DNA of 64,000 nt, from contig NZ_BCUF01000012.1 in NCBI RefSeq assembly GCF_001591145.1, positions 1 through 64,000 on the forward strand, written 5' to 3'. The position numbers were made by a program, and so were the translations under genes. This document shows, in pieces, positions 10,056 through 18,557 of the stretch; within the stretch, counting starts at the first letter, position 1; the number at the start of each line of letters is the position of its first letter. The notes beneath the pieces were generated by a model that saw only the letters and a program-made list of their open reading frames with translations, was not told the DNA's origin and did no database searches. The stretch is from Vibrio harveyi NBRC 15634 = ATCC 14126 = KCTC 12724. GTDB lineage: Bacteria > Pseudomonadota > Gammaproteobacteria > Enterobacterales > Vibrionaceae.

Positions 10056-10856
10056 ATGAATCAAGTTGTCGATATAAATTGGTTTGAGCTTGCACTTTTT
10101 AGTTTGATTCTTATTGTTCCACTCACCATCAATGCTCGCTATAAATTAGGAATTGCGAAAGATACAGCGATGAGTGTTGCGCGAATGACAGTGCAACTCA
10201 TTTTGGTTGGTGTATATCTGGAATACCTTTTTAAGCTAAATAGCTTACTCGTAAATTTACTGTGGTTATCCATTATGGTTGTCGTCGGAGCAAGCTCAAT
10301 TGTGGGCAAAGCTAATCTTCCGAAGAAACCACTCATGCTCCCACTGATTACTGGCTTGTCTTGCAGTCTAGTCCCTCTTCTTGCCGCTATCACTTTAGGT
10401 CTCGTAAAGCCAGAACCATTCTACAATGCCCAATACATGATTCCATTAGCAGGCATGCTGTTAGGCAATAGCTTAAGCAGCAATATTATCGCGTTGCAGA
10501 ACTTATTCACCGCTTTCGAACAACGCAAGTCAGAGTACGAGGCAGCCATCTCATTGGGAGCCGCTTCTAGGTATGCCTCCTTCCCTTTTCTTCAAGAAGC
10601 CCTTCGCAAATCCCTTGCGCCAATTCTTGCTTCTATGGCGACAACAGGCTTGGTGACGCTCCCTGGTATGATGACAGGTCAGATCTTAGGTGGTGCTAGC
10701 CCGATGGTCGCCATCAAGTATCAATTGGTTATTATGCTGGCGATTTTTGTCATGCTCAGTGTGTCTGTAGCGATCACTTTAGAGATGACACTAAGTTGTG
10801 TACAAACCAAAGAAGGACGTATTAAAGTGAAGTTTATCAACAAGGAAAAGACATAA
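10056..10856 (+). CDS. fetB: FetB-like (UPF0014/YbbM) ABC permease without an adjacent ATPase
   Basis: Integral membrane protein of 266 aa, UPF0014 family, about seven hydrophobic segments. In E. coli the FetA (ATPase)-FetB (permease) pair exports iron and raises resistance to oxidative stress. Family-typical segments seen here are the N-terminal LTINARYKLGIAKD and GMLLGNSLSSN, AAISLGAASRY and LVTLPGMMTGQILGG. A good GGGAGAAGG ribosome-binding site precedes the ATG. No ATP-binding partner gene lies on either side, so it must use an ATPase encoded elsewhere or act differently. The assignment to the family is firm; iron export is inferred. Confidence 0.85.
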   Translation: MNQVVDINWFELALFSLILIVPLTINARYKLGIAKDTAMSVARMTVQLILVGVYLEYLFKLNSLLVNLLWLSIMVVVGASSIVGKANLPKKPLMLPLITGLSCSLVPLLAAITLGLVKPEPFYNAQYMIPLAGMLLGNSLSSNIIALQNLFTAFEQRKSEYEAAISLGAASRYASFPFLQEALRKSLAPILASMATTGLVTLPGMMTGQILGGASPMVAIKYQLVIMLAIFVMLSVSVAITLEMTLSCVQTKEGRIKVKFINKEKT

Positions 10857-10940
10857 AACCGGTCACTTCGTCATCACATAAGCGTCTCATTTTATGAATT
10901 TTTCTCGATCAAAAAAGATACTCACGATCTTTGAGACAGG

Positions 10941-10963
10941 TTATCCACAGAAAATGTGGATAA
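10941..10963. promoter_or_regulatory. Pair of inverted consensus DnaA boxes
   Basis: TTATCCACA (10941-10949) and its exact reverse complement TGTGGATAA (10955-10963) are separated by five bases. TTATCCACA fits the strong DnaA-box consensus TTATNCACA. Two GATC Dam sites lie within 40 nt upstream. The pair sits in a 249-nt gap between the FetB-like gene and a small ORF, far from any replication gene. It could titrate DnaA or regulate the small ORF; this is inference. Confidence 0.55.
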
Positions 10964-11105
10964 ACCCCGAAAACCCATAAGCAACCAGAAACATAAGCGC
11001 AACTTTGAGACCACTGTACACTGCGAAATTTAATGGTCACTGATTGGTCATTGAACCGTCATCTTACTCTTCTAAAGTGCAGTTAAACGACATAGGGAGA
11101 GCACC

Positions 11106-11243
11106 ATGGATAGGTTAGCCGTACGAGAAAACTTCGATGAGTTGCAGTCAGATTCGCCCGTTGATTGGCTGACTCAGGAACCGGTAGAAATGACGTCTCA
11201 TTGGATTCCAAACGAATATGGCATCAACGAAGAACTGGTTTAA
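11106..11243 (+). CDS. Small protein of 45 aa, function unknown
   Basis: A short open frame starting MDRLAVRENFDELQS and ending EYGINEELV. It is acidic, with no membrane segment or signal. Support comes from a good ribosome-binding site (AGGGAGAG, 5 nt before ATG), a strong terminator 29 nt past its stop, and its position as the only frame in the gap. No family is recognised. The inverted DnaA boxes lie about 140 nt upstream. Confidence 0.55.
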   Translation: MDRLAVRENFDELQSDSPVDWLTQEPVEMTSHWIPNEYGINEELV

Positions 11244-11272
11244 ACATCGGTTGAGCGAAGTTTAGATAAAAG

Positions 11273-11301
11273 AAAGGCAAGCCATTTAGCTTGCCTTTTT
11301 T
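11273..11301. terminator. Bidirectional terminator between the 45-aa ORF and focA
   Basis: A 10-bp perfect stem (11273-11282 with 11289-11298) has T runs on both strands. It serves the small plus-strand ORF and the minus-strand focA. Confidence 0.85.
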
Positions 11302-11306
11302 GAAAG

Positions 11307-12167
11307 TTATTTCAGATGCTTGTCTTCATCACGTAGATAAATCATCCAATACCACATGCCAACGAAGACACCACCACCGATGATATTACCGATTGTCACA
11401 GGGATTAGGTTGTTCACTAAGAATCCCATCATGTTTAGATCCGCATAATCTGCAATGTTTGCACCTGTCATTTGCCAAAACGATTCAGGTGCGAAGTATT
11501 TAATACCGATCGCCATTGGTACTTGGAACATGTTAGCGATACAGTGCTCAAAGCCAGCAGAAACGAACATAGCTACCGGCAAGATCATTACGGCGATTTT
11601 ATCAGTCAATGTGCGACCACTGAACGTCATCCAAACTGCGATACATACCAAAACGTTACACATGATGCCCAGCGCGACAGCTTGGAAAAAGCCATGATGC
11701 AGTTTGTGCTGCGAAATGGCCATCGCATTCAAGCCCACTTGACCACCGTCGAACATGTACTGTTTGGTGATCAGCATACACACAACAAGCAAAACCGCAC
11801 CAACCATGTTACCGAAGTACACAACCAGCCAGTTTTTCATTAAGGCTTTCCATGAAATCTTGCCGCTTGCACGTGCCACCAGCGTAAGAACTGAGCTAGT
11901 AAAAAGCTCGCCGCCGGTTACTACCACTAAGATCAGACCAAGACTGAATGCCAAACCACCAATAAGACGTGTAATGCCCCATGGAAGATCACCAGCACCT
12001 GTGGTTACGGTTGTATAAAAAATAAAAGCGATACCAATGTGAAGACCTGCTGAAATTGCCAACAGGAAAGATTTCATTGGAGCTTTAGTTGCTTTGCCAA
12101 CACCTACTTCGGCGGCACGTTCAGCAGCCTGAGGTGGTAATAATGAGTCAAACTGATTGAAGTTCAT
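11307..12167 (-). CDS. focA: Formate channel FocA (formate/nitrite transporter family)
   Basis: Pentameric FNT-family channel of about 286 aa with six hydrophobic segments. It starts MNFNQFDSLLPPQAAERAA and continues GVGKATKAPMKSF, closely matching the N-terminus of E. coli FocA. The segments KQYMFDGGQVGLNAMAISQHKLHH and FEHCIANMF contain the conserved pore threonine/histidine region. The frame extends to a TTG at 12233, but the ATG at 12167 fits the family length. Unlike the E. coli arrangement, no pflB or pflA gene is adjacent. Formate uptake/export during fermentation is the expected role; a nitrite channel (NirC) is a less likely alternative. Confidence 0.85.
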   Translation of the reverse strand: MNFNQFDSLLPPQAAERAAEVGVGKATKAPMKSFLLAISAGLHIGIAFIFYTTVTTGAGDLPWGITRLIGGLAFSLGLILVVVTGGELFTSSVLTLVARASGKISWKALMKNWLVVYFGNMVGAVLLVVCMLITKQYMFDGGQVGLNAMAISQHKLHHGFFQAVALGIMCNVLVCIAVWMTFSGRTLTDKIAVMILPVAMFVSAGFEHCIANMFQVPMAIGIKYFAPESFWQMTGANIADYADLNMMGFLVNNLIPVTIGNIIGGGVFVGMWYWMIYLRDEDKHLK

Positions 12168-12466
12168 GGAAGTGTAACATTTAGAAACAATTAACGAGGC
12201 GCGGATAATCGCTCCATTTCCAGACTTTTTCAAGGGCTATTTTTCATGTTTACCAAATTTGTTGTTGTTGAGAGAGTAATCGATAAAATTCAACTATGAG
12301 TTATTGTCCTAACCATTATTAATATTTGGGTCAAATGTTTACCGTAGAATAAAATTTCCGCGTTATATCAGAGCTATAGCGCTACACTTAACATTTCTAA
12401 GGGTTTTCTATTGCTCAACCTTAGTTTTCAGACTAGCTTGGATAAAAAAGTACGAAGGAATTACCT
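12168..12466. other. 299-nt intergenic region focA / TIGR02647-type gene
   Basis: Divergent promoter region, AT-rich. I see no ORF, RNA gene or strong palindrome beyond short AGCTATAGCGCT-like symmetry near 12374. It must contain the promoters of focA (minus) and the 78-aa gene (plus). Confidence 0.4.
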
Positions 12467-12703
12467 ATGAAATATTCAGCTGACCATATCGCCGAACTGA
12501 ACCTACTTCTTCAATTCGATTTAAGCAGCGCAGCAACAGGCATCAAAGTCCACAAAGAAGCTTCTGAAGAAATGCAGGCAGCCGTTGCTCGTCTGTACGA
12601 AAAACAACTATGTACACAACCTGATGGCGGTTATCTAACTGACGAAGGTATCGAAGTTGCAGAACACGCAGATAAAATTCTTCGAGTCCTTTCTGCTGAA
12701 TAA
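12467..12703 (+). CDS. TIGR02647 family small protein
   Basis: A 78-aa cytoplasmic protein, MKYSADHIAELNLLLQFD..., that matches the gammaproteobacterial family TIGR02647, recognisable by IAELNLLLQFDL, GIKVHKEA and PDGGYLTDEGIEVAEHA. The C-terminal half resembles a winged-helix wing (LTDEG), so a DNA-binding or adaptor role is possible, but the function is unknown. A good AAGGAATTACCT ribosome-binding site and a strong terminator make it a monocistronic gene. Confidence 0.8.
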   Translation: MKYSADHIAELNLLLQFDLSSAATGIKVHKEASEEMQAAVARLYEKQLCTQPDGGYLTDEGIEVAEHADKILRVLSAE

Positions 12704-12733
12704 CGATATTTAAATAAACCAGTATCGGAATTA

Positions 12734-12760
12734 AAAAAGCCACCGCAACGGTGGCTTTTT
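12734..12760. terminator. Bidirectional terminator
   Basis: A 12-bp stem (12734-12745 with 12749-12760) with a CAA loop, GC-rich core and A/T tails on both sides. It separates the convergent TIGR02647-type gene and the PACE efflux gene. Confidence 0.9.
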
Positions 12761-12790
12761 TGATAATTAAATTTATCTAGACTCACTATA

Positions 12791-13213
12791 TTAAGCAATG
12801 AGCTTTCTCATTTTTCCAAATGGTTGAATTTTATCATACGCCCAGTTAAAGCCCGTTGCATAAAATAAGAAGAAAATTAAGAAGCCCGCTTCTAACGCTA
12901 ATGCCTGTAGCAGAGTGATTTCCAAAAACCACGCGATCACCGGAATAGACAAGAAGATTAATCCACCTTCAAACCCCAAAGTGTGACCAATTCGCATCGC
13001 TAGACTGCGCTCTTCGCGGTTTGGACCAAACCACTTGTCAAAGTACAGGTTATAAATGTAGTTCCAAACTACGGTGTAAAGACTCAGACCAATACCCACC
13101 ACTGCTAAGTCACTGGATCCCTTCCCTGTTATTAAAGAAGCAGCAGGAATAATGATCGCCAATGCAATCATTTCAAATAGTACAGCGTGAAAGATACGTT
13201 CGTTACGAGTCAT
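12791..13213 (-). CDS. PACE family (AceI-like) biocide efflux pump
   Basis: A 140-aa inner-membrane protein with four hydrophobic helices forming two tandem bacterial transmembrane pairs. The family motifs are visible: RIFHAVLFE in helix 1, WNYIYNLYFD in helix 2, RIGHTLGFEGGL in helix 3 and the WAYDKIQP end. AceI and relatives export chlorhexidine and other synthetic biocides, and short-chain diamines, by proton antiport. The conserved membrane glutamate is E14 in the first motif. The gene is divergent from a LysR regulator 89 nt away, the usual arrangement in this family. Confidence 0.9.
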   Translation of the reverse strand: MTRNERIFHAVLFEMIALAIIIPAASLITGKGSSDLAVVGIGLSLYTVVWNYIYNLYFDKWFGPNREERSLAMRIGHTLGFEGGLIFLSIPVIAWFLEITLLQALALEAGFLIFFLFYATGFNWAYDKIQPFGKMRKLIA

Positions 13214-13252
13214 GATGTTTTACCTAAATAGTTCTACTCAATGACTGGCATT

Positions 13253-13271
13253 TTATCTATCATTAAGATAA
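13253..13271. promoter_or_regulatory. LysR-type operator candidate between PACE pump and regulator
   Basis: TTATCT and AGATAA flank seven bases, an imperfect-core dyad with the T-N11-A geometry of LysR-family sites. It lies in the 89-nt gap between the divergent pump gene and regulator gene, where the regulator would be expected to bind. Confidence 0.5.
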
Positions 13272-13302
13272 GTAAAAGTTAGGTACCATCGGTTAAAACG
13301 AT

Positions 13303-14175
13303 ATGTTTACTATTGAACAACTACAAGCTTTCGTCACTACATCAGAAGCTGGTTCTTTCTCCGCAGCAGCCCGTAAGCTTGGACGAGCACAATCGGTGAT
13401 CAGTCAGCACATCATGAACATGGAACTTGATTGCGGCGTGGACCTTTTTGATCGAACTGGTCGTTATCCAAAACTGACGGAGAAAGGTCATGAGTTAATG
13501 CCTTACGCACTTGCAACGCTTAGCCAACTTGACCGACTGAATAATAAAGCGTCTCAACTTTTTTCCAGCCCTGCAACCAAGCTTGTCCTTGCTGTTGACG
13601 AAGGGATTCCGCTCACCCGCCTCCCGATTGCATTGAAAAATTTAGAAAAAAAGTTCCCAAGTCTACAGGTGGAATGCTTGACCGCATCCAGCCCTGACAT
13701 TATTGAACTAATTAAATCAGAACGTGCGACAACGGGCATCATCTTAAGTGACTTACAAATGCCTAAGAATGTTGATTTATCTAACCTAGGGCATATTGGT
13801 TTTGATGTGTTTGTCTCATCACAACACCCTTTAGCAATACAGCCAATCCGAAACATCGACGAGCTAAAGCAACATCGTCAACTGGTAATCCGTTCAAAGA
13901 ATGAAGACGTGAGCGGTCTTAATCAGGCGTTTAGCCCAGATATCTGGTACGCTGATGATTACTACATATTATTAGAACTGGCGAACAAGGGATTTGGCTG
14001 GTGCTTTCTTCCTGAACATTTGGTGTCTTACGCACCAAATACCTTAGTGAAACTTGGCGAAGAATTCACAAAACTGGCATGGCAAGTCAACATTGATTTG
14101 ATACAACATCAGAAATGGCATTCCGATCCCCTGCATCAACAAGCCAGATTAGAGTTACAAACCCTGTTTGAGTAG
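13303..14175 (+). CDS. LysR family transcriptional regulator of the PACE pump
   Basis: A 290-aa LysR-type regulator. The N-terminal winged helix-turn-helix (MFTIEQLQAFVTTSEAGSFS, then AARKLGRAQSVISQHI, residues about 1-60) is typical, followed by a periplasmic-binding-like effector domain. It is divergent from the PACE efflux gene, so it probably controls that gene in response to a pump substrate such as a polyamine or biocide. The specific effector is not readable from sequence. The next gene begins 29 nt downstream and may be cotranscribed. Confidence 0.9.
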   Translation: MFTIEQLQAFVTTSEAGSFSAAARKLGRAQSVISQHIMNMELDCGVDLFDRTGRYPKLTEKGHELMPYALATLSQLDRLNNKASQLFSSPATKLVLAVDEGIPLTRLPIALKNLEKKFPSLQVECLTASSPDIIELIKSERATTGIILSDLQMPKNVDLSNLGHIGFDVFVSSQHPLAIQPIRNIDELKQHRQLVIRSKNEDVSGLNQAFSPDIWYADDYYILLELANKGFGWCFLPEHLVSYAPNTLVKLGEEFTKLAWQVNIDLIQHQKWHSDPLHQQARLELQTLFE

Positions 14176-14204
14176 TCATCAGGGCATACCGTAGGAACAT
14201 ACAG

Positions 14205-15032
14205 ATGGCAAATATATTGATCGTGGGCGCAGGCTGGCTAGGAGCGCCACTTGCACAAACTTTAGCTGACCAAGGACACCATGTTACGGTTACCCGTCGT
14301 AGCCAATCTAGGCTAAATGAACTTCCAATCACTTCCGTACGAACGGCTCAACTTGACCTTAGCGAGCCAAGAGCTCAACAGAAAATTGTCGAACTGATCA
14401 AACAAGAACAAATAGAACGCATTGTCGGATCGTTTCCTCCAGGTTTTCGCAAAGGAAACGGACAAGAATACGCACAGCAATGGCAACGTTTAGTTGAAGC
14501 CGCAAAAGTAAGTGGTGTGGAAAAGCTTTTGATGGTCAGTTCAACGACGGTCTATCCAAATTTGCCCGTCGATATGAGAGAGGAAGACGCCACATTCGCT
14601 TTAGCGCAAGACAATCCGCATTTCTCTGATAATGCACGTATTATGCTGCAAGCCGAGCAATACGTGATGGACTCCGGTATTGACTACGCTATCGTTCGCT
14701 GTAGTGGTTTGATTGGTGCCGACCGACACCCGTCTCGCTTTGCGTTGCGATTAAAACAGGTCAGTCGCAAAGCGCCAGCGAATATGGTGCATCAAAACGA
14801 TGCTGTTGCGGCAACGGCTTTCGCGCTCAATCAAATTGAAAATGAGGTAGTTAATGCGACCACGCCAAATACCGTCAGCAAAGCTGAGTTTTATCAAGCT
14901 GCCATTACGCAAAGTGATTTAGACATTGCCCTTCCGCCAGTCACCGAAACCGCCGATAAGCGAATCCTTGCAGACAAACTTATCTCGCTTGGTTACCAGT
15001 TCCAATTCACCTCAACGCTGGACGCACTATGA
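14205..15032 (+). CDS. NAD(P)-dependent epimerase/dehydratase family protein
   Basis: A 275-aa Rossmann-fold protein of the extended SDR family (YeeZ-like). The nucleotide-binding motif is IVGAGWLGAPLAQ (residues 5-17). The expected YxxxK catalytic motif is not clearly present: after VSSTTVYPNLPVDMREED the sequence continues without YGxxK. It may therefore bind nucleotide without classic epimerase chemistry. It overlaps the YdcF gene by 4 nt (ATGA), so the two are coupled. Specific substrate unknown. Confidence 0.8.
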   Translation: MANILIVGAGWLGAPLAQTLADQGHHVTVTRRSQSRLNELPITSVRTAQLDLSEPRAQQKIVELIKQEQIERIVGSFPPGFRKGNGQEYAQQWQRLVEAAKVSGVEKLLMVSSTTVYPNLPVDMREEDATFALAQDNPHFSDNARIMLQAEQYVMDSGIDYAIVRCSGLIGADRHPSRFALRLKQVSRKAPANMVHQNDAVAATAFALNQIENEVVNATTPNTVSKAEFYQAAITQSDLDIALPPVTETADKRILADKLISLGYQFQFTSTLDAL

Positions 15033-15667
15033 AACTCTATCAACACATTGAAACCTTGTGGGAGTATATGCAACTCAAGCATAAGCTAAAGCCTGCTGAC
15101 TGCCTATTTGTAATGTGCAGTAATGACTTACGCGTAGCCGAACACGCCGCTGAGCTTTACCATCAAAAATTTGCGCCACTCATTGTATTTTCTGGTGGCG
15201 AAGGGCGTTTTACGGATGGTTTATTTGAGAGAAGTGAAGCTGAGACTTTTGCAGATATCGCCAAGCTTGCAGGTGTACCGAGCGAAGCAATATTGCTCGA
15301 AACAAAGTCGAGTAACAGTGGTGAGAACGTTCGCTTCACTGAGCTGTTATTGAAAGAAAAAGGGATTAGCTGTGACTCTCTGATTTTGGTTCAAAAGCCA
15401 TTTATGGAAAGACGCGCCATTGCAACCTTTGAAAAACAGTGGCAATCGCCTTATTCACAGCTTCAAGTCACGTCCACAGCGCACCCTTTCTTTGAATATA
15501 TCAACGAAGAAATGCCACTAATGATGGTGCTTGAAGCGCTCATGGAAGATTTTTCTCGTGTGAAAACCTACCCAGAGAAAGGCTTTCAAACAAAACAAGA
15601 GATTCCTGCCCACGTTGAGTCTTCTTATCAAGCACTTTTAGAAAAGTTTGAGTTTGGTCTCGCGTAA
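15029..15667 (+). CDS. YdcF family (DUF218) protein
   Basis: A 212-aa protein of the DUF218/YdcF-SanA-ElyC superfamily. Characteristic segments are DCLFVMCSNDLRVAEHAAELY, LIVFSGGEGR, LLETKSSNSGENVRFT and LILVQKPFMERRA. There is no membrane anchor, so it resembles cytoplasmic YdcF (which binds S-adenosylmethionine) more than the envelope proteins SanA/ElyC. It is translationally coupled to the SDR-fold gene upstream, which suggests a shared but unknown pathway. Confidence 0.85.
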   Translation: MKLYQHIETLWEYMQLKHKLKPADCLFVMCSNDLRVAEHAAELYHQKFAPLIVFSGGEGRFTDGLFERSEAETFADIAKLAGVPSEAILLETKSSNSGENVRFTELLLKEKGISCDSLILVQKPFMERRAIATFEKQWQSPYSQLQVTSTAHPFFEYINEEMPLMMVLEALMEDFSRVKTYPEKGFQTKQEIPAHVESSYQALLEKFEFGLA

Positions 15668-15698
15668 TCCTTCACTTACGGACCAACAGTTAGACAGT

Positions 15699-15726
15699 AA
15701 AAAGCCACCGAATTCGGTGGCTTTTT
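15699..15726. terminator. Bidirectional terminator (ydcF-like / tdk)
   Basis: A 28-bp perfect palindrome AAAAAGCCACCGAA/TTCGGTGGCTTTTT with T tracts on both strands, between convergent genes. Its core closely resembles the terminator at 12734. Confidence 0.9.
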
Positions 15727-15752
15727 CTTATCTAACTCTTATCTAGACTGGC

Positions 15753-16331
15753 TTACTTACCAAGTGCTTCTTTATAATGCTGGCGACAAACGGATACGTA
15801 ACGATCGTTACCACCGATTGCGACTTGATCACCTTCTTTGATTGCAACACCGTGCTCATCAGTACGGATAACCATGTTTGCCTTGCGACCACAGTGACAA
15901 ATCGTTTTGAGTTCCACCAACTTGTCTGCCCAAGATAGCAAGTACTTGCTGCCTTCAAAAAGTTCGCCTAGAAAATCGGTACGAAGACCATAGCAGAGTA
16001 CAGGAATATGCAGCTTATCAACCACTTCTGTTAGTTGGTAAACCTGTTCTTTCGACAAAAACTGACACTCATCAATTAGGATACAGTGACGTTTTTCAAC
16101 TTCATGCAGTGCCGCGATCTCTTGGTAAAGGTTGGTATCTGGACGGAACAAATGCGCGTCTGATTGCAAACCAATACGAGAGCTCACTTTACCTACGCCG
16201 TAGCGATCATCTAACGCTGCTGTGAAAATCACAGGCGTCATGCCACGTTCTTGGTAGTTAAATGAAGATTGAAGAAGAGTTGTCGATTTACCCGCGTTCA
16301 TTGCCGAGTAATAGAAATACATCTGAGCCAC
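15753..16331 (-). CDS. tdk: Thymidine kinase (type II)
   Basis: A 192-aa cytoplasmic salvage enzyme that phosphorylates thymidine to dTMP. P-loop NAGKSTTLL sits at about residues 12-20, Walker-B-like ILIDECQFL near 85, the lasso domain contains structural-zinc cysteines in CHCGRKA, and SVCRQHY lies near the C-terminus. Length and motifs match E. coli Tdk. Monocistronic, with terminators on both sides. Confidence 0.96.
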   Translation of the reverse strand: MAQMYFYYSAMNAGKSTTLLQSSFNYQERGMTPVIFTAALDDRYGVGKVSSRIGLQSDAHLFRPDTNLYQEIAALHEVEKRHCILIDECQFLSKEQVYQLTEVVDKLHIPVLCYGLRTDFLGELFEGSKYLLSWADKLVELKTICHCGRKANMVIRTDEHGVAIKEGDQVAIGGNDRYVSVCRQHYKEALGK

Positions 16332-16378
16332 AGAGCACTACCTTCGTTAAAGTTTAGAATTTATAAAAGCTTGTAAAG

Positions 16379-16404
16379 AAAAGGGCTGAATCATCAGCCC
16401 TTTT
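16379..16404. terminator. Terminator downstream of cysS
   Basis: An 11-bp stem (16379-16389 with 16394-16404, loop ATCA) with A/T flanks lies 12 nt past the cysS stop and upstream of tdk. Confidence 0.82.
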
Positions 16405-16415
16405 AAAAGATTCAA

Positions 16416-17798
16416 TTACTTACGTCGCCACGTTGTGCCTTCTGGACCATCTTCCAGAACAATGCCCATTTCCGTCAGCTTGTCACGAGCCATATCTGCG
16501 TTAGCCCAATCTTTTGCTGCACGAGAATCGTTACGTAGCTTAATTAGTGCTTCGATTTCAGCAACTTCATCGTCGTCGCCTGCATCACCTTTTAAGAATG
16601 CTTCTGGATCTTGGTGAAGAATACCGATCACGTCAGCCAGTTCACGCATTAGCGCACCTAGCTCGCTCGCTTTCTCTAGGTTTTCTGTCTTCAGACGGTT
16701 TACTTCACGCGCCATGTCAAACAGTACTGAGTAAGCTTCTGGTGTGTTGAAGTCATCGTTCATCGCTGCTGTAAAGCGAGTTACGTATTCTTCACCACCC
16801 GCTGGCGCAGCATTTAGATCCAGACCACGTAGAGATGTGTATAGACGCTCAAGAGACGCGCGTGCTTGGTTTAGGTTATCTTCGCTGTAGTTTAGCTGGC
16901 TACGGTAGTGACCAGACATTAGGAAGTAACGAACGGTCTCAGCATCGTAGTGACCTAGAACATCGCGGATAGTAAAGAAGTTACCTAGAGACTTTGACAT
17001 CTTCTCACGGTCTACCATTACCATGCCGCTGTGCATCCATGTGTTCACGTACTGAGTGTCATGTGCACAGCATGATTGCGCGATTTCGTTCTCGTGGTGT
17101 GGGAACTGAAGATCAGAACCGCCGCCGTGAATGTCGAAGTGGTTGCCTAGGATTGACGAGTTCATAGCAGAACACTCAATGTGCCAACCTGGACGACCTG
17201 GACCCCATGGTGATTCCCATGTTGGCTCTCCCGGTTTAGACATCTTCCAAAGTACGAAGTCTAGCGGGCTACGTTTTGCTGTTTCGATATCGACACGAGC
17301 ACCAGCTTGAAGCTGGTCAAGATCTTGCTTAGACAGTTTTCCGTATTCGTTGAACTTGCCCACTTCGAACATTACGTCGCCGTTGTCTGCAACGTAAGCA
17401 AAACCACGCTCGATTAGCTTTTCAACCAATTCGATGATTTCAGCAATGAACTGAGTCGCACGAGGCTCAACGTCAGGACGTTTCATGTTTAGTGCATCAA
17501 AGTCAGCGTGCATTTCACCGATCAAACGTTCAGTAAGTGAATCACAAGACTCGCCGTTTTCTGCCGCGCGTTTGATGATTTTGTCGTCGATATCAGTGAT
17601 GTTGCGTACAAACGTTAGATCGTAACCAAGGTAACGTAGGTAACGAGAAACAACATCAAAAGAAACGAAAGTACGACCGTGACCAATATGACAGAGATCG
17701 TAGATGGTAACTCCACAGACATACATGCCAACTTTGCCGGCTGTAATTGGTTTGAATTCCTCTTTCTGTCTTGTGAGTGTGTTATATATCTTTAACAT
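16416..17798 (-). CDS. cysS: Cysteinyl-tRNA synthetase
   Basis: Class Ia synthetase of 460 aa that charges tRNA-Cys. HIGH motif HIGHGRT is near residue 37 and KMSKS near 266 ([11 protein letters not shown]). Zinc-binding residues are in [16 protein letters not shown] and FPHHENE. The C-terminal end GTTWRRK is typical. It is transcribed away from ppiB, with about 200 nt between the two starts containing both promoters. Confidence 0.98.
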   Translation of the reverse strand: MLKIYNTLTRQKEEFKPITAGKVGMYVCGVTIYDLCHIGHGRTFVSFDVVSRYLRYLGYDLTFVRNITDIDDKIIKRAAENGESCDSLTERLIGEMHADFDALNMKRPDVEPRATQFIAEIIELVEKLIERGFAYVADNGDVMFEVGKFNEYGKLSKQDLDQLQAGARVDIETAKRSPLDFVLWKMSKPGEPTWESPWGPGRPGWHIECSAMNSSILGNHFDIHGGGSDLQFPHHENEIAQSCCAHDTQYVNTWMHSGMVMVDREKMSKSLGNFFTIRDVLGHYDAETVRYFLMSGHYRSQLNYSEDNLNQARASLERLYTSLRGLDLNAAPAGGEEYVTRFTAAMNDDFNTPEAYSVLFDMAREVNRLKTENLEKASELGALMRELADVIGILHQDPEAFLKGDAGDDDEVAEIEALIKLRNDSRAAKDWANADMARDKLTEMGIVLEDGPEGTTWRRK

Positions 17799-18002
17799 GA
17801 TCTCTATCTATGATTGTGAATGAATAACAAGAACGCCGAGTATAACAACTCAGACCTTATTAGGTAATAGCAATTAACCGATAAAACGATAATCGGCTAA
17901 ACTTCAAGCACAAAACTATGAATTTGTTCTTCCTGAGTTTTTAAAGCGTAATAACTTAGGCTAGAATCGCAGTTTCAATACAACACAGTAAAGGAAAGTA
18001 GC

Positions 18003-18497
18003 ATGATCACCCTTCACACTAATTTTGGTGACATCAAGATTCAACTAAACGAAGAGAAAGCGCCAGAAACAAGCGCAAACTTCCTTCAGTACTGCCGCGA
18101 CGGTTTCTATGACAACACTCTTTTCCACCGTGTTATTGACGGCTTCATGATCCAAGGTGGTGGTATGGAGTCTGGTCTACGTGAAAAAGCTACACGTGCA
18201 CCTATCAAAAACGAAGCAAACAACGGTCTTAGCAACAAAGTGGGTACACTTGCTATGGCTCGTACTATGGAGCCGCATTCAGCAAGCTCTCAGTTCTTCA
18301 TCAACGTAAACAACAACACGTTCCTAGATTTCCGTAGCGAAAGCCTAGATGGTTGGGGTTACTGTGTATTCGGTGAAGTAATCGAAGGCATGGACATCGT
18401 AAACAAGATCAAAGGCGTTAGCACTGGTTCTTACGGCATGCACCAAGACGTACCTCTAGAAGATGTAATGATCACTGGTACTACAATCGAAGAGTAA
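18003..18497 (+). CDS. ppiB: Peptidyl-prolyl cis-trans isomerase B (cyclophilin)
   Basis: Cytoplasmic cyclophilin of 164 aa with no signal peptide. Active-site motifs [13 protein letters not shown] (about residues 40-52), SSQFFIN and WGYCVFGEV are intact. It precedes lpxH by 60 nt, the same order as in many Gammaproteobacteria (cysS divergent from ppiB-lpxH). A hairpin between ppiB and lpxH may reduce read-through. Confidence 0.97.
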   Translation: MITLHTNFGDIKIQLNEEKAPETSANFLQYCRDGFYDNTLFHRVIDGFMIQGGGMESGLREKATRAPIKNEANNGLSNKVGTLAMARTMEPHSASSQFFINVNNNTFLDFRSESLDGWGYCVFGEVIEGMDIVNKIKGVSTGSYGMHQDVPLEDVMITGTTIEE

Positions 18498-18530
18498 TTC
18501 TTTAGAATTGCCACCAAGAGATAAGTTTGT

Positions 18531-18549
18531 GGGGAGGCTTCGCCTCCCC
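18531..18549 (+). terminator. GC-rich hairpin abutting the lpxH start
   Basis: GGGGAGGC (18531-18538) pairs perfectly with GCCTCCCC (18542-18549) around TTC, followed by TTATTTCT and then the lpxH ATG at 18558. It may be a leaky ppiB terminator. The only Shine-Dalgarno-like sequence for lpxH (GGGGAGG) lies in the 5' arm. Confidence 0.6.
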
Positions 18550-18557
18550 TTATTTCT

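Noticed and set aside
10941..10963. DnaA-box pair as a crtS-type site that triggers chromosome 2 replication
   Set aside because: No RctB-type motif is visible and the neighbouring genes are not those known at crtS; two DnaA boxes alone do not define it.
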